From: Oscillospiraceae bacterium
GTDB lineage: Bacteria; Bacillota; Clostridia; Oscillospirales; Oscillospiraceae
Length of the DNA: 64,000 bases
Reading direction: 5' to 3'
Assembly: GCA_015067975.1 (NCBI GenBank)
Contig: SVLK01000003.1
Coordinates: 1 to 64,000 of the forward strand
Below are positions 1 through 7,538 of this stretch, piece after piece; position 1 is the first letter of the stretch; the number at the start of each line of letters is the position of its first letter. The position numbers and the translations under genes were made by a program. Below the pieces are notes generated by a model, which saw only the letters and a list, made by a program, of their open reading frames with translations, was not told where the DNA came from and searched no databases.

Positions 1-160
1 GGCGATGGACAGACTGAGTAAGATACTTGCGGTTGGGGTCATGCGTGAAATGCCTTCTTTCAAATGATGTAAGCTGCTCCGTAGATTGTGGAGCAGCTCG
101 GAGCCTTCATTATTCAAGTTCCAGCAGTATTATACTTACCAATGTTCTTATGTCAAGCCT

Positions 161-204
161 TTCAGCCAATTTTTTATCCTGATTCAGCCAATTTTTTATC
201 CTGA
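161..204. repeat. Perfect tandem duplication (2 x 22 bp) of ttcagccaattttttatcctga
   Basis: Read directly: unit 1 161-182, unit 2 183-204, identical. Confidence 0.9.
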
Positions 205-261
205 TATCCATGTATCCATCGAAGCCAACCAATAAAATATTTATCGGCACTCCGACCACGT

Positions 262-296
262 CGTCGCGGACTTCGTATCGTTCGCGACGCCTTTTT
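262..296 (+). terminator. Rho-independent terminator-like hairpin
   Basis: cgtcgcgga/ttcgcgacg stem (262-270/281-289) followed by ccttttttattt. Confidence 0.55.
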
Positions 297-416
297 TATT
301 TAAAAGTCGTCGCTCATTCACTGCGTCGCTCCTCCTTTCCAAATCGAACCCGCTTCGCTGGGCTTCGATTTGGTTTTACGAAACCTTAAGCTTCAGATCC
401 TTTAATGACACTCCGA

Positions 417-469
417 CCAAATAAGGAAAAGGCTGTAACCTTTACGGTTACAGCCTTTTCCTTATTTGG
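417..469. terminator. 24-bp perfect inverted repeat, bidirectional terminator-like
   Basis: ccaaataaggaaaaggctgtaacc (417-440) and its exact reverse complement (446-469), 5-nt loop. Confidence 0.75.
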
Positions 470-536
470 TGGTGTAGAATTGTAAGCTTTTGATACCAAG
501 GTGAATGATTTCTGCATAAACCACATATTAAAAGTC

Positions 537-785
537 TTATTGAATTTGCGTAATGACAAGGTGGGCCGAAATAGGTCTCGTTCCCCCTGCAAGAGGAGTA
601 ATCGTAAGTGCGGCTGCATTACCAGCAGGACCTCGAGGGCCAACAGGGCCCAGAGGACACTTTACGCAGCAAGAATACGGGCATTTCCCATCGCTGCGAT
701 TTTTTGACGGACAGTCATCACGGCAGAGTTGACTGCCATAATGTTGTTTATAGTTGTTGTCGTTAAAAGGGTTTTGTTTACTCAT
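537..785 (-). CDS. Short collagen-like (GXY) protein, probably a contracted or degenerate remnant
   Basis: 82-aa ORF with Cys-rich N-terminus and only about three GXY triplets (GPVGPRGPAG). Confidence 0.5.
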   Translation of the reverse strand: MSKQNPFNDNNYKQHYGSQLCRDDCPSKNRSDGKCPYSCCVKCPLGPVGPRGPAGNAAALTITPLAGGTRPISAHLVITQIQ

Positions 786-795
786 GATGATCCCC

Positions 796-873
796 CTAAT
801 AGGCTAGTCCCACCAGCGCACCACTAAAGGTAAACAGCAGTGGAATCAACCAGTTTTTCAAACTTTCTTTCAT
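796..873 (-). CDS. 25-aa hydrophobic small ORF (MKESLKNWLIPLLFTFSGALVGLAY), putative small membrane protein
   Basis: ATG at 873 preceded by aaggagttgatcaca (RBS), stop TAG at 796-798; a promoter with -10 TATACT and Crp/Fnr-type palindrome lies upstream. Below the size cutoff of the ORF track. Confidence 0.55.
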   Translation of the reverse strand: MKESLKNWLIPLLFTFSGALVGLAY

Positions 874-904
874 TGTGATCAACTCCTTTTCTTTGTTTGA
901 CCAC

Positions 905-945
905 AGTATACAGAAAGACAATCACGCTTTCCGTGATGACATTAC
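905..945 (-). promoter_or_regulatory. Putative class-II Crp/Fnr-type promoter A: GTGATGACATTAC (933-945) plus -10 TATACT (905-910)
   Basis: Near-palindrome; its centre (939) is 29 nt from the first base of the -10 (910), the same geometry as sites B-D. Confidence 0.7.
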
Positions 946-986
946 GCAAGCAGGCAACCGCATTCAAGCCAACGCCTGTGATTCTG

Positions 987-1015
987 TTGACACGCATTAT
1001 GATATTCTTTATAAT
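987..1015 (+). promoter_or_regulatory. Consensus sigma70-type promoter for the crp/fnr-family gene
   Basis: TTGACA (987-992), 17-bp spacer, TATAAT (1010-1015). Confidence 0.75.
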
Positions 1016-1038
1016 TGTCATCAAAAGGGGGTTGAGGT

Positions 1039-1698
1039 ATGGACTTTCAAAACTTTTTCCCTGTTTGGAGCAAACTGACATCTGCCCAGCAGAACCTGAT
1101 CTCAGGGCATCTGATGCTGCGATCGATTAGCAAAGGCACAGTGATCCACAACGGAAGCATGGATTGTACCGGTCTGCTGTTGGTGAAGTCTGGTCAGCTC
1201 CGGGCATACATTCTCTCGGATGAGGGACGGGAAATTACCATCTACCGCCTGTTCGATCGGGATATGTGTCTGTTTTCTGCTTCCTGTATCATGCGATCCA
1301 TCCAGTTTGAGATAACTATCGAAGCAGAAAAGAACACTGAGCTTTGGATCATTCCTGCTGATATCTACCAGAGTATCATGGCAGAATCCGCGCCCGTAGC
1401 CAATTACACCAACGAGCTGATGGCTACCCGTTTTTCCGAGGTAATGTGGCTCATCGAACAGATCATGTGGAAGAGTCTGGATAAGCGTGTCGCCGCATTT
1501 CTGCTGGAGGAATCCTCTATCGAAGGAACCAACAAGCTAAAAGTGACCCACGAATATATTGCCAACCATTTGGGTTCTCACCGGGAGGTTATCACCCGAA
1601 TGTTGCGCTATTTCCAAAACGAGGGAATCGTCAAACTATTCCGTGGTATTGTAGAAATTGCCGACACAGAAAAGCTGGAAAAATTAACTGAAAAATAA
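1039..1698 (+). CDS. Crp/Fnr family transcriptional regulator
   Basis: Cyclic-nucleotide-binding-like N-terminal domain plus C-terminal HTH (HEYIANHLGSHREVITRMLRYFQNEGIVKL); internal C-x5-C motif DMCLFSASC. Confidence 0.9.
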   Translation: MDFQNFFPVWSKLTSAQQNLISGHLMLRSISKGTVIHNGSMDCTGLLLVKSGQLRAYILSDEGREITIYRLFDRDMCLFSASCIMRSIQFEITIEAEKNTELWIIPADIYQSIMAESAPVANYTNELMATRFSEVMWLIEQIMWKSLDKRVAAFLLEESSIEGTNKLKVTHEYIANHLGSHREVITRMLRYFQNEGIVKLFRGIVEIADTEKLEKLTEK

Positions 1699-1704
1699 TG
1701 ATAT

Positions 1705-1739
1705 GTCCGCCGACGCAACTGCACCGGCGGACGTTTTTT
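1705..1739 (+). terminator. Terminator of the Crp/Fnr gene
   Basis: gtccgccg/cggcggac stem followed by gttttttaa. Confidence 0.75.
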
Positions 1740-2050
1740 AACGCAGAAAGGATGAGCCTCCGCTTCATTTCCTTATATTCAGCTTGTGCAGTGATGACTT
1801 CCTGCTTCGCTTCCTTTTTATTGTGCGCAACCACTTTCGGGATCGCACCATAGCCGGAATTCTCAACTGCCTCTACGATTCTGGCAGTATTCATTTCTGA
1901 CTCATCGTAGGATACCGCCATGCTGTTTTTCAACAGATTCACGGACACATCTTTTACACCCGGAAGCTTCACAACACACCCTTCTACTCTGGATGCACAG
2001 GCAGAACAGGTCATGCCGGTAATATCAAACTGTTCTTTTCTCATATACAT
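1738..2050 (-). pseudogene. Truncated copper-translocating P-type ATPase (N-terminal HMA domain only)
   Basis: GMTCSACASRVEG HMA motif; CopA-like sequence ends after KEMKRRLILSAL, where it runs into the crp terminator. Confidence 0.75.
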
Positions 2051-2117
2051 TCCTTCTTTCCGTCTTGGAACATTCCTTCCTAATGCAGCTGCCTAACGCT
2101 TGGTCATTCTTCTTTGA

Positions 2118-2876
2118 TTAGCCCGCGGCCCAGCCACCGTCCACCATCAGCACGTCGCCGCTGATATAACTGGACTCGTCGCTAGCCAGGAACAGCGCAG
2201 CCGATGCGATTTGCTCTGTCTCTCCCGGAGGCGGTGCGGCACCCAGCACCTTTTTCACCCGGTCATAGCCTCTGGGATTGGGGATTCCCATGGAGGTGGC
2301 GATTTCCGACTTGATGCCGCCGGGAGCAATCGCGTTGCAGCGGATGCCTTCGTTCATGTACATAAACGCCGTATTCCGTGTCAGAGAGATCACTGCAGCC
2401 TTGGATGCGCTGTATACGGCACCCGCCACTGTTCTCAGGCCACCCAATGAGGCGATACTGACGATATTGCCGCCATTCCCTTGCTCCAGAAAGACCTGTA
2501 CAGCCTTACGCATAGCATAAATGGGGGCATAGAGATTGACGCTGAAGACATGGTCAATGGTTTCATTCTTGACATCACCAATGGGGCTCATATCGTCCAT
2601 GACACCTGCGTTGTTAACGAGGATATCCAATCGGCCAAAGTGCTTCACTGCGGAATCAATCGCACCAATATTGGTTTCTTCCTTGGAAATATCGCCCACA
2701 TAGGGAATCACCTTGCCGGGTTCGTTTTTCAAGGACTCCGCCAGCGCCTCCAGCCGTTCCTTACGGCGTGCAACCGCGATGATGTTTGCTCCTTCTTTGG
2801 CAAACCGTTCAACGATTGCCTTTCCCATGCCCGAGGATGCGCCGGTCACAACTACTGATTTACCCTTTAATTTCAT
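2118..2876 (-). CDS. SDR family oxidoreductase
   Basis: TGASSGMG cofactor motif, NNAG, YSASK; start reassigned to ATG at 2876 (MKLKGKSVVVTG). Confidence 0.9.
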   Translation of the reverse strand: MKLKGKSVVVTGASSGMGKAIVERFAKEGANIIAVARRKERLEALAESLKNEPGKVIPYVGDISKEETNIGAIDSAVKHFGRLDILVNNAGVMDDMSPIGDVKNETIDHVFSVNLYAPIYAMRKAVQVFLEQGNGGNIVSIASLGGLRTVAGAVYSASKAAVISLTRNTAFMYMNEGIRCNAIAPGGIKSEIATSMGIPNPRGYDRVKKVLGAAPPPGETEQIASAALFLASDESSYISGDVLMVDGGWAAG

Positions 2877-2924
2877 ATTCCATACCGCCTTTCTATTGAT
2901 AATGGTTTGATGTTTTGTAACTGT

Positions 2925-2965
2925 ATTATAATCTGTTATTAATCTCTGTTCCGTGATGTCATCAC
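2925..2965 (-). promoter_or_regulatory. Putative class-II Crp/Fnr-type promoter B: GTGATGTCATCAC (2953-2965) plus -10 TATAAT (2925-2930)
   Basis: Palindrome centre 2959; -10 first base 2930; spacing 29. Confidence 0.8.
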
Positions 2966-2975
2966 CTTTATCCAA

Positions 2976-3009
2976 TAAAAACCACGCTTTCCGTAAATCA
3001 GAAAGCGTG
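2976..3009 (-). terminator. Terminator downstream of the CoADR-rhodanese operon
   Basis: cacgctttc (2983-2991)/gaaagcgtg (3001-3009); minus-strand T-run follows (ggtttttatt). Confidence 0.65.
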
Positions 3010-3025
3010 ATAATTACCATATTAT

Positions 3026-4714
3026 TTACTTGTCCATACCACAAGGAAAGGCTGTTTCGATCAGTGCCCGGTCATTCATCACTGCATCATAAAACCGGAA
3101 GCCCCCGGCAAAGTTGTAAGCTTCCAAACCATATCCCTCCAGAATCCGGGTGGCAATATAGCTGCGCAGACCGCTCTGGCAGATCACATACACAGGTTTT
3201 CCGAATTCGATCTCACCGATCCGTTCCCGCAGCTCATCCACAGGGATGTTTTGGAATCCGTCGATATGTCCCCAGCTATATTCTTCCGCCGTCCGGGTAT
3301 CCAACAGGGTGACGCTTCCATCTCTAGGCAGCTTGGCGATATCTGCCAAATGCCACTGCTTCAGCCCTTTGGAGATGTTGTCGATCATAAAGCCTGCCAT
3401 ATTCACCGGGTCTTTGGCAGAGGAATAGGGCGGTGCATAGGCCAGATCCAGATCTTTCAGCTCCGTTGCCCGCATACCGGCATGGATGGCAGTTGCCAGC
3501 ACATCAATGCGTTTATCCACACCATCATATCCTACAATCTGAGCACCTAGCAGACGATAGGTTTTCTTTTCAAAGACAACCTTCATTGTCATTAGCTTAC
3601 CGTTGGGATAATAGCCTGCGTGGCTCATAGGCGAGAGAATCACGGTGTCCACATCCAAACCGAATTTTAGTGCGTTGGTCTCGTTGATGCCGGTAGTGGC
3701 TGCAGTCATGTCGAATATTTTGATCACGCTGCTGCCCTGACTACCTAAGTATCGGCTATCACCGCCGCAGATATTATCCGCTGCGATACGCCCCTGCTTA
3801 TTGGCAGGGCCAGCTAAAGCAATCAGAGCATCCTCTCCGGTAACATAGTGCTTTACCTGCACTGCATCACCAACAGCATAGATGTCGGGTACCGAGGTTT
3901 CCATCCGGTCATTGACCAAAATACTGCCTTTCATACCGAGAACCAAACCAGCATTCTTCGCAAGACTGGACTCCGGGGTGACGCCAATGGCAAATACCAC
4001 CATATCGGCATGAATGGGAGACTGATCTTTCAGCAGCACATCCACGCCGCCGTCCTTTTCTTCAAAGCCCTCCACACTACAGCCAAGTGCCAGCTTTACT
4101 CCGTGTTTGCGAACTTCACTGTGGATAAAGGAAGCCATATCCGCATCAAAGGGATTCATCAACTGCTTGGGCCGCTGGACGATGGTTACATCCATACCAA
4201 GCTCCCGCAGATTCTCGGCCACTTCCAGACCGATGAAACCACCGCCCACCATCACCGCAGACTTTGGTTTCTTCTGGTCCACAAAATCCTTGATCCGGAA
4301 GGTATCCTCCACAGTGCGGAGCGTGAACAGTTTGTCGCTATCCATTCCAGTCAGGTTGGGCCAGACAGGCTTTGCGCCGGGAGAAAGAAGAAGTTTATCA
4401 TAACTCTCTTCAAATTCTTCGCCGGTTTCCAGATTCTTTACGGACACTGTCTTTCTGTCGGGATGAATCGCTGTAACCTCGTGATGCACCTTCATATGGA
4501 TGCGGAAGCGGGAGAAGAAGCTCTCCGGGGTCTGGAGTGTCAGAGCCTCCGGATCTTCAATGACACCACCTATGTAATAGGGCAGACCGCAGTTGGCATA
4601 GGAAATATAGCCTGACCGCTCGAACACAACGATTTCAGCCTGCTCACTCAGTCTGCGGATCCTTGCTGCCGCGGTGGCTCCGCCGGCCACGCCACCTACG
4701 ATCACAACTTTCAT
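3026..4714 (-). CDS. CoA-disulfide reductase-like FAD/NAD(P) oxidoreductase with C-terminal rhodanese domain (CoADR-RHD / NADH persulfide reductase type)
   Basis: FAD motif GGVAGGATAAARIRR, active-site SYANCGLPYYIGG, C-terminal rhodanese loop CQSGLRS. Confidence 0.9.
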   Translation of the reverse strand: MKVVIVGGVAGGATAAARIRRLSEQAEIVVFERSGYISYANCGLPYYIGGVIEDPEALTLQTPESFFSRFRIHMKVHHEVTAIHPDRKTVSVKNLETGEEFEESYDKLLLSPGAKPVWPNLTGMDSDKLFTLRTVEDTFRIKDFVDQKKPKSAVMVGGGFIGLEVAENLRELGMDVTIVQRPKQLMNPFDADMASFIHSEVRKHGVKLALGCSVEGFEEKDGGVDVLLKDQSPIHADMVVFAIGVTPESSLAKNAGLVLGMKGSILVNDRMETSVPDIYAVGDAVQVKHYVTGEDALIALAGPANKQGRIAADNICGGDSRYLGSQGSSVIKIFDMTAATTGINETNALKFGLDVDTVILSPMSHAGYYPNGKLMTMKVVFEKKTYRLLGAQIVGYDGVDKRIDVLATAIHAGMRATELKDLDLAYAPPYSSAKDPVNMAGFMIDNISKGLKQWHLADIAKLPRDGSVTLLDTRTAEEYSWGHIDGFQNIPVDELRERIGEIEFGKPVYVICQSGLRSYIATRILEGYGLEAYNFAGGFRFYDAVMNDRALIETAFPCGMDK

Positions 4715-4715
4715 G

Positions 4716-5036
4716 TTACCTCTCCACCTTTCCGGAATAAGCGGTGATGCCGCCGATATTATTTACATTCGTATATCCCATGTGCTGCAAATAGCTGACT
4801 GCCTGACGGCTCCGGGCACCGGAGTGGCAGTAGACAAACATTGTTGCATCTTTATTGTCGATTAAAGATCTAATTTTGTCAAGCTGCTGTAGCGGCACAT
4901 TTTTGCTTCCGGGAATATGGCCTTCCCGATATTCCTGGGGCGTGCGTACATCCAGCAGAACGGCATCGGGGGTATTGTGATAATCCACTACACCCTGGTT
5001 GATATTAGGCTGTCTAAACAAATCGAAGAACCCCAT
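4716..5036 (-). CDS. Rhodanese-like domain protein
   Basis: DVRTPQEYREGHIPGS, active loop YCHSGARSRQA. Confidence 0.92.
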   Translation of the reverse strand: MGFFDLFRQPNINQGVVDYHNTPDAVLLDVRTPQEYREGHIPGSKNVPLQQLDKIRSLIDNKDATMFVYCHSGARSRQAVSYLQHMGYTNVNNIGGITAYSGKVER

Positions 5037-5048
5037 AGTTACACCTCC

Positions 5049-5354
5049 TTAAAGCATCCCAAGAATTGCGTTCTTGGGTCTTGCACCCATGGCCTGATTG
5101 ATGATCTTGCCATTTTCCATTACCACCAGGGTGGGAATACTCATAATACCGAACCGGCGGGACAGTTCCGGGTTTTCCTCCACATTGATTTTGCCGACCT
5201 TAATATCGGGGCGTTCCTTTGCGATTTCCTCTACCATTGGAACCACCCTACGGCAAGGGCCGCACCAAGGTGCCCAGAAGTCCAACAGGACCTTCTTTTC
5301 AGAATTCATCACTTCATCATGGAAATTATTGTTGTTAATATTGATAGCTGCCAT
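5049..5354 (-). CDS. trxA: Thioredoxin
   Basis: FWAPWCGPCRRVVPMVEEIA. Confidence 0.93.
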   Translation of the reverse strand: MAAININNNNFHDEVMNSEKKVLLDFWAPWCGPCRRVVPMVEEIAKERPDIKVGKINVEENPELSRRFGIMSIPTLVVMENGKIINQAMGARPKNAILGML

Positions 5355-5387
5355 AAGTTAGCCCTCCTTGTTCTTCTTTATGGCTTC

Positions 5388-5428
5388 ATTATAACCCGGA
5401 AAAATGTGTTCTTCCGTGATGACATCAC
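5388..5428 (-). promoter_or_regulatory. Putative class-II Crp/Fnr-type promoter C: GTGATGACATCAC (5416-5428) plus -10 TATAAT (5388-5393)
   Basis: Palindrome centre 5422; -10 first base 5393; spacing 29. Confidence 0.8.
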
Positions 5429-5471
5429 ATAATCGGGAAATCTGTCGGACTTTTCATCCTGCAGATTTCTG

Positions 5472-5855
5472 TTAGTCCGTTTCGATTTCTCCTGGCCAAT
5501 CGTTGATACCACCAAATTCCACGATATTGGTGTAACCCAGCGTCGCCAGCTTTTCGGATGCCTGTTTGCTGCGGTTGCCGCTGCGGCAGTATACCAGGAT
5601 CATCTGATCCTTATCCGGCAGTTCCGGCATCTCCTTCGCACCGATAGTTTCGTTTGGAACATTGATGGCTCCGGGGATATGCTTGTCCGCAAATTCCTCA
5701 GGTGTGCGTACATCCAGAATAATATAGTCGGATTCTTCTTCCATCAGGGTTATAGCCTCATCCATATTGATCTGACGGTAGGTAATTTCTTCCACAGGTG
5801 CAGCGCAGCCTGCAAAAAACAACAACGAGAATAATAGTGGTATGAACTTCTTCAT
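5472..5855 (-). CDS. Rhodanese-domain lipoprotein
   Basis: Signal peptide with lipobox FAGC; DVRTPEEFADKHIPGA; YCRSGNRSKQA. Confidence 0.9.
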   Translation of the reverse strand: MKKFIPLLFSLLFFAGCAAPVEEITYRQINMDEAITLMEEESDYIILDVRTPEEFADKHIPGAINVPNETIGAKEMPELPDKDQMILVYCRSGNRSKQASEKLATLGYTNIVEFGGINDWPGEIETD

Positions 5856-5882
5856 ATTTGTTCCTCCTTACTCTTTTTTGCT

Positions 5883-5923
5883 AATATACACAGATATCCG
5901 CTATATTTCAGTGATAATATCAC
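5883..5923 (-). promoter_or_regulatory. Putative class-II Crp/Fnr-type promoter D: GTGATAATATCAC (5911-5923) plus -10 TATATT (5883-5888)
   Basis: Palindrome centre 5917; -10 first base 5888; spacing 29. Confidence 0.8.
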
Positions 5924-6091
5924 CTTTGGAGGACAGTTTTCCCAGTAACAAACATTTGGCCACAATGCCGTAAGCTTCACTTAAAGTAGTGCTATAAATA
6001 GCATATTTTCCCCATCATAATTAATCAAATCTGATACTTCCTCCCCATCGATGCTTGTATTTTCTGAGCCTATGTTTGGGAGCAGGATTCC

Positions 6092-6119
6092 GGGAGTTTG
6101 AGTCTCCCAAATCGGGCCA
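6092..6119 (+). other. tRNA 3'-end-like fragment (T-arm, acceptor strand, CCA) without a 5' half
   Basis: GGGAG-TTTGAGT-CTCCC-AAATCGG-G-CCA fits 5-7-5-7-1-CCA geometry; no matching upstream half seen. Confidence 0.35.
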
Positions 6120-6139
6120 AATAAGGAAAATTAGACCGA

Positions 6140-6185
6140 CAAAGAAGTCTTGAAGCTCAACAAGTTTCAAGACTTCTTTGTTTTT
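6140..6185 (+). terminator. Terminator-like hairpin
   Basis: caaagaagtcttgaa (6140-6154)/ttcaagacttctttg (6166-6180) followed by tttttaa. Confidence 0.65.
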
Positions 6186-6194
6186 AACAATAAT

Positions 6195-7538
6195 CTATAT
6201 TTTCTTATCGTCGCTAGCCGGATTATCAATCAGCTCCCCATTTTCGGTAAAACGCGAGCCATGGCACGGGCAATCCCAGCTGTGTTCAGCACGGTTGTAC
6301 TTAAGTGCACATCCCAAATGTGGGCAGCGCGGTTTTGTCGGCGTCAGTAGTCCTACAGCAGATTCAAACGCATTAATTGCAAGTTGCGGATGCAAAATAC
6401 TGCGCGACGGCGAAAATACCCCGGCATATTTGTTTCTCTTTCCGCAAACAAGGTCAGATAGAATCATCGCCGAGACCATAGAGGAGCTTATGCCCCATTT
6501 ATTGAACCCTGTAGCCACAAATAAGTCCGGCGTGTTCTTTGAATATTGACCAATGTAAGGGATTCCATCCAGTGTCATGCAATCTTGTGTAGCCCATCTG
6601 GCCACTATTTTCGCATTTATAAAGTGTTGTTTCGCAAATGCTTCAAGTTCTTGCCAATTTCCGCCTCTTTTCCCGGTACGGTGTCCTCCTCCGCCCAGCA
6701 GCAGGAGGTTCTTATAATTGCGTAACGACATCCCCCGATCCGCTTCATCAATATACATTCCGCTAACATCTGCTGCATTCTCCAGGGCTAAAACATAAGA
6801 GCGATGCTGATACAGTTTCAAAAAATAACTGCCGTGCTTGTTCAATATGGGGAAATGTGTTGCCACAATCATCTTCTTACATCTGATCTCACCGTATTGC
6901 GTTACTGCTTTGCCGGGCTTTAACTCCAGCACTTTCGTGTTTTCATAAATTGGCAGCCCTTTAGACAAAGAAAATACGAACTTCAGCGGATGTAACTGCG
7001 CCTGATTTTTAACACGTACCGCACCAGCAACCTTAAAAGGAAGCGATAACTTATCCGCCAATTCAGCTCCAATCCCGAGGGAATTTAACGCAGTAACCTC
7101 ACGTTCAAGTTTTTGGCGGTCGTTCACAGAATAGACATATGAGTCTTTCATCTCATAATCGCAGGAAATATTGCGACATAACTCGTCATACTTCTCACAA
7201 GCCGACCGTTGGGCATCCAAACAAAGACCGGCCTTTTCTTCGCCAAAACGACTGATGAGTTTGTCGTAATGTAAACCGTGAGCAAAGGTAATCTTTGCAG
7301 TCGTGTTTTTCGTGATACCACTGCAAATTCGATCCGCCTCGACAAGAAGACAATCGACCCCCGAAGTCTTAAGCATATACGCGCACAGAATGCCGGCGAT
7401 ACCGCCACCAATAATTAGAACATCTGTATTCACTTTGTCTTTTAATGGTGAAAAGAGCACACGTCCCGAATTCTTTTCCCAAATAGCATTTTCTGTTACC
7501 GGCAAGGCACTTTTTCCCGGCGTTTTCTTTTCCTTCAT
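6195..7538 (-). CDS. FAD-dependent oxidoreductase (DadA-like) with C-terminal Rieske [2Fe-2S] domain
   Basis: GGGIAGILCAYML dinucleotide motif; Rieske CPHLGC...CPCHGS near the C-terminus. Confidence 0.9.
   Translation of the reverse strand: MKEKKTPGKSALPVTENAIWEKNSGRVLFSPLKDKVNTDVLIIGGGIAGILCAYMLKTSGVDCLLVEADRICSGITKNTTAKITFAHGLHYDKLISRFGEEKAGLCLDAQRSACEKYDELCRNISCDYEMKDSYVYSVNDRQKLEREVTALNSLGIGAELADKLSLPFKVAGAVRVKNQAQLHPLKFVFSLSKGLPIYENTKVLELKPGKAVTQYGEIRCKKMIVATHFPILNKHGSYFLKLYQHRSYVLALENAADVSGMYIDEADRGMSLRNYKNLLLLGGGGHRTGKRGGNWQELEAFAKQHFINAKIVARWATQDCMTLDGIPYIGQYSKNTPDLFVATGFNKWGISSSMVSAMILSDLVCGKRNKYAGVFSPSRSILHPQLAINAFESAVGLLTPTKPRCPHLGCALKYNRAEHSWDCPCHGSRFTENGELIDNPASDDKKI

Noticed and set aside
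1-67. Possible C-terminal tail of an upstream plus-strand gene (..AMDRLSKILAVGVMREMPSFK*)
   Set aside because: Too short at the window edge to support; other frames also plausible.
2983-3009. cacgctttc/gaaagcgtg inverted repeat as another regulator site
   Set aside because: Does not match GTGATNNNATCAC; its position after a stop codon with a T-run fits a terminator.
6092-6119. Complete tRNA gene
   Set aside because: Only the T-arm/acceptor 3' part is present; no D-arm, anticodon arm or 5' acceptor strand found upstream, and the T-loop deviates from TTCRANY.
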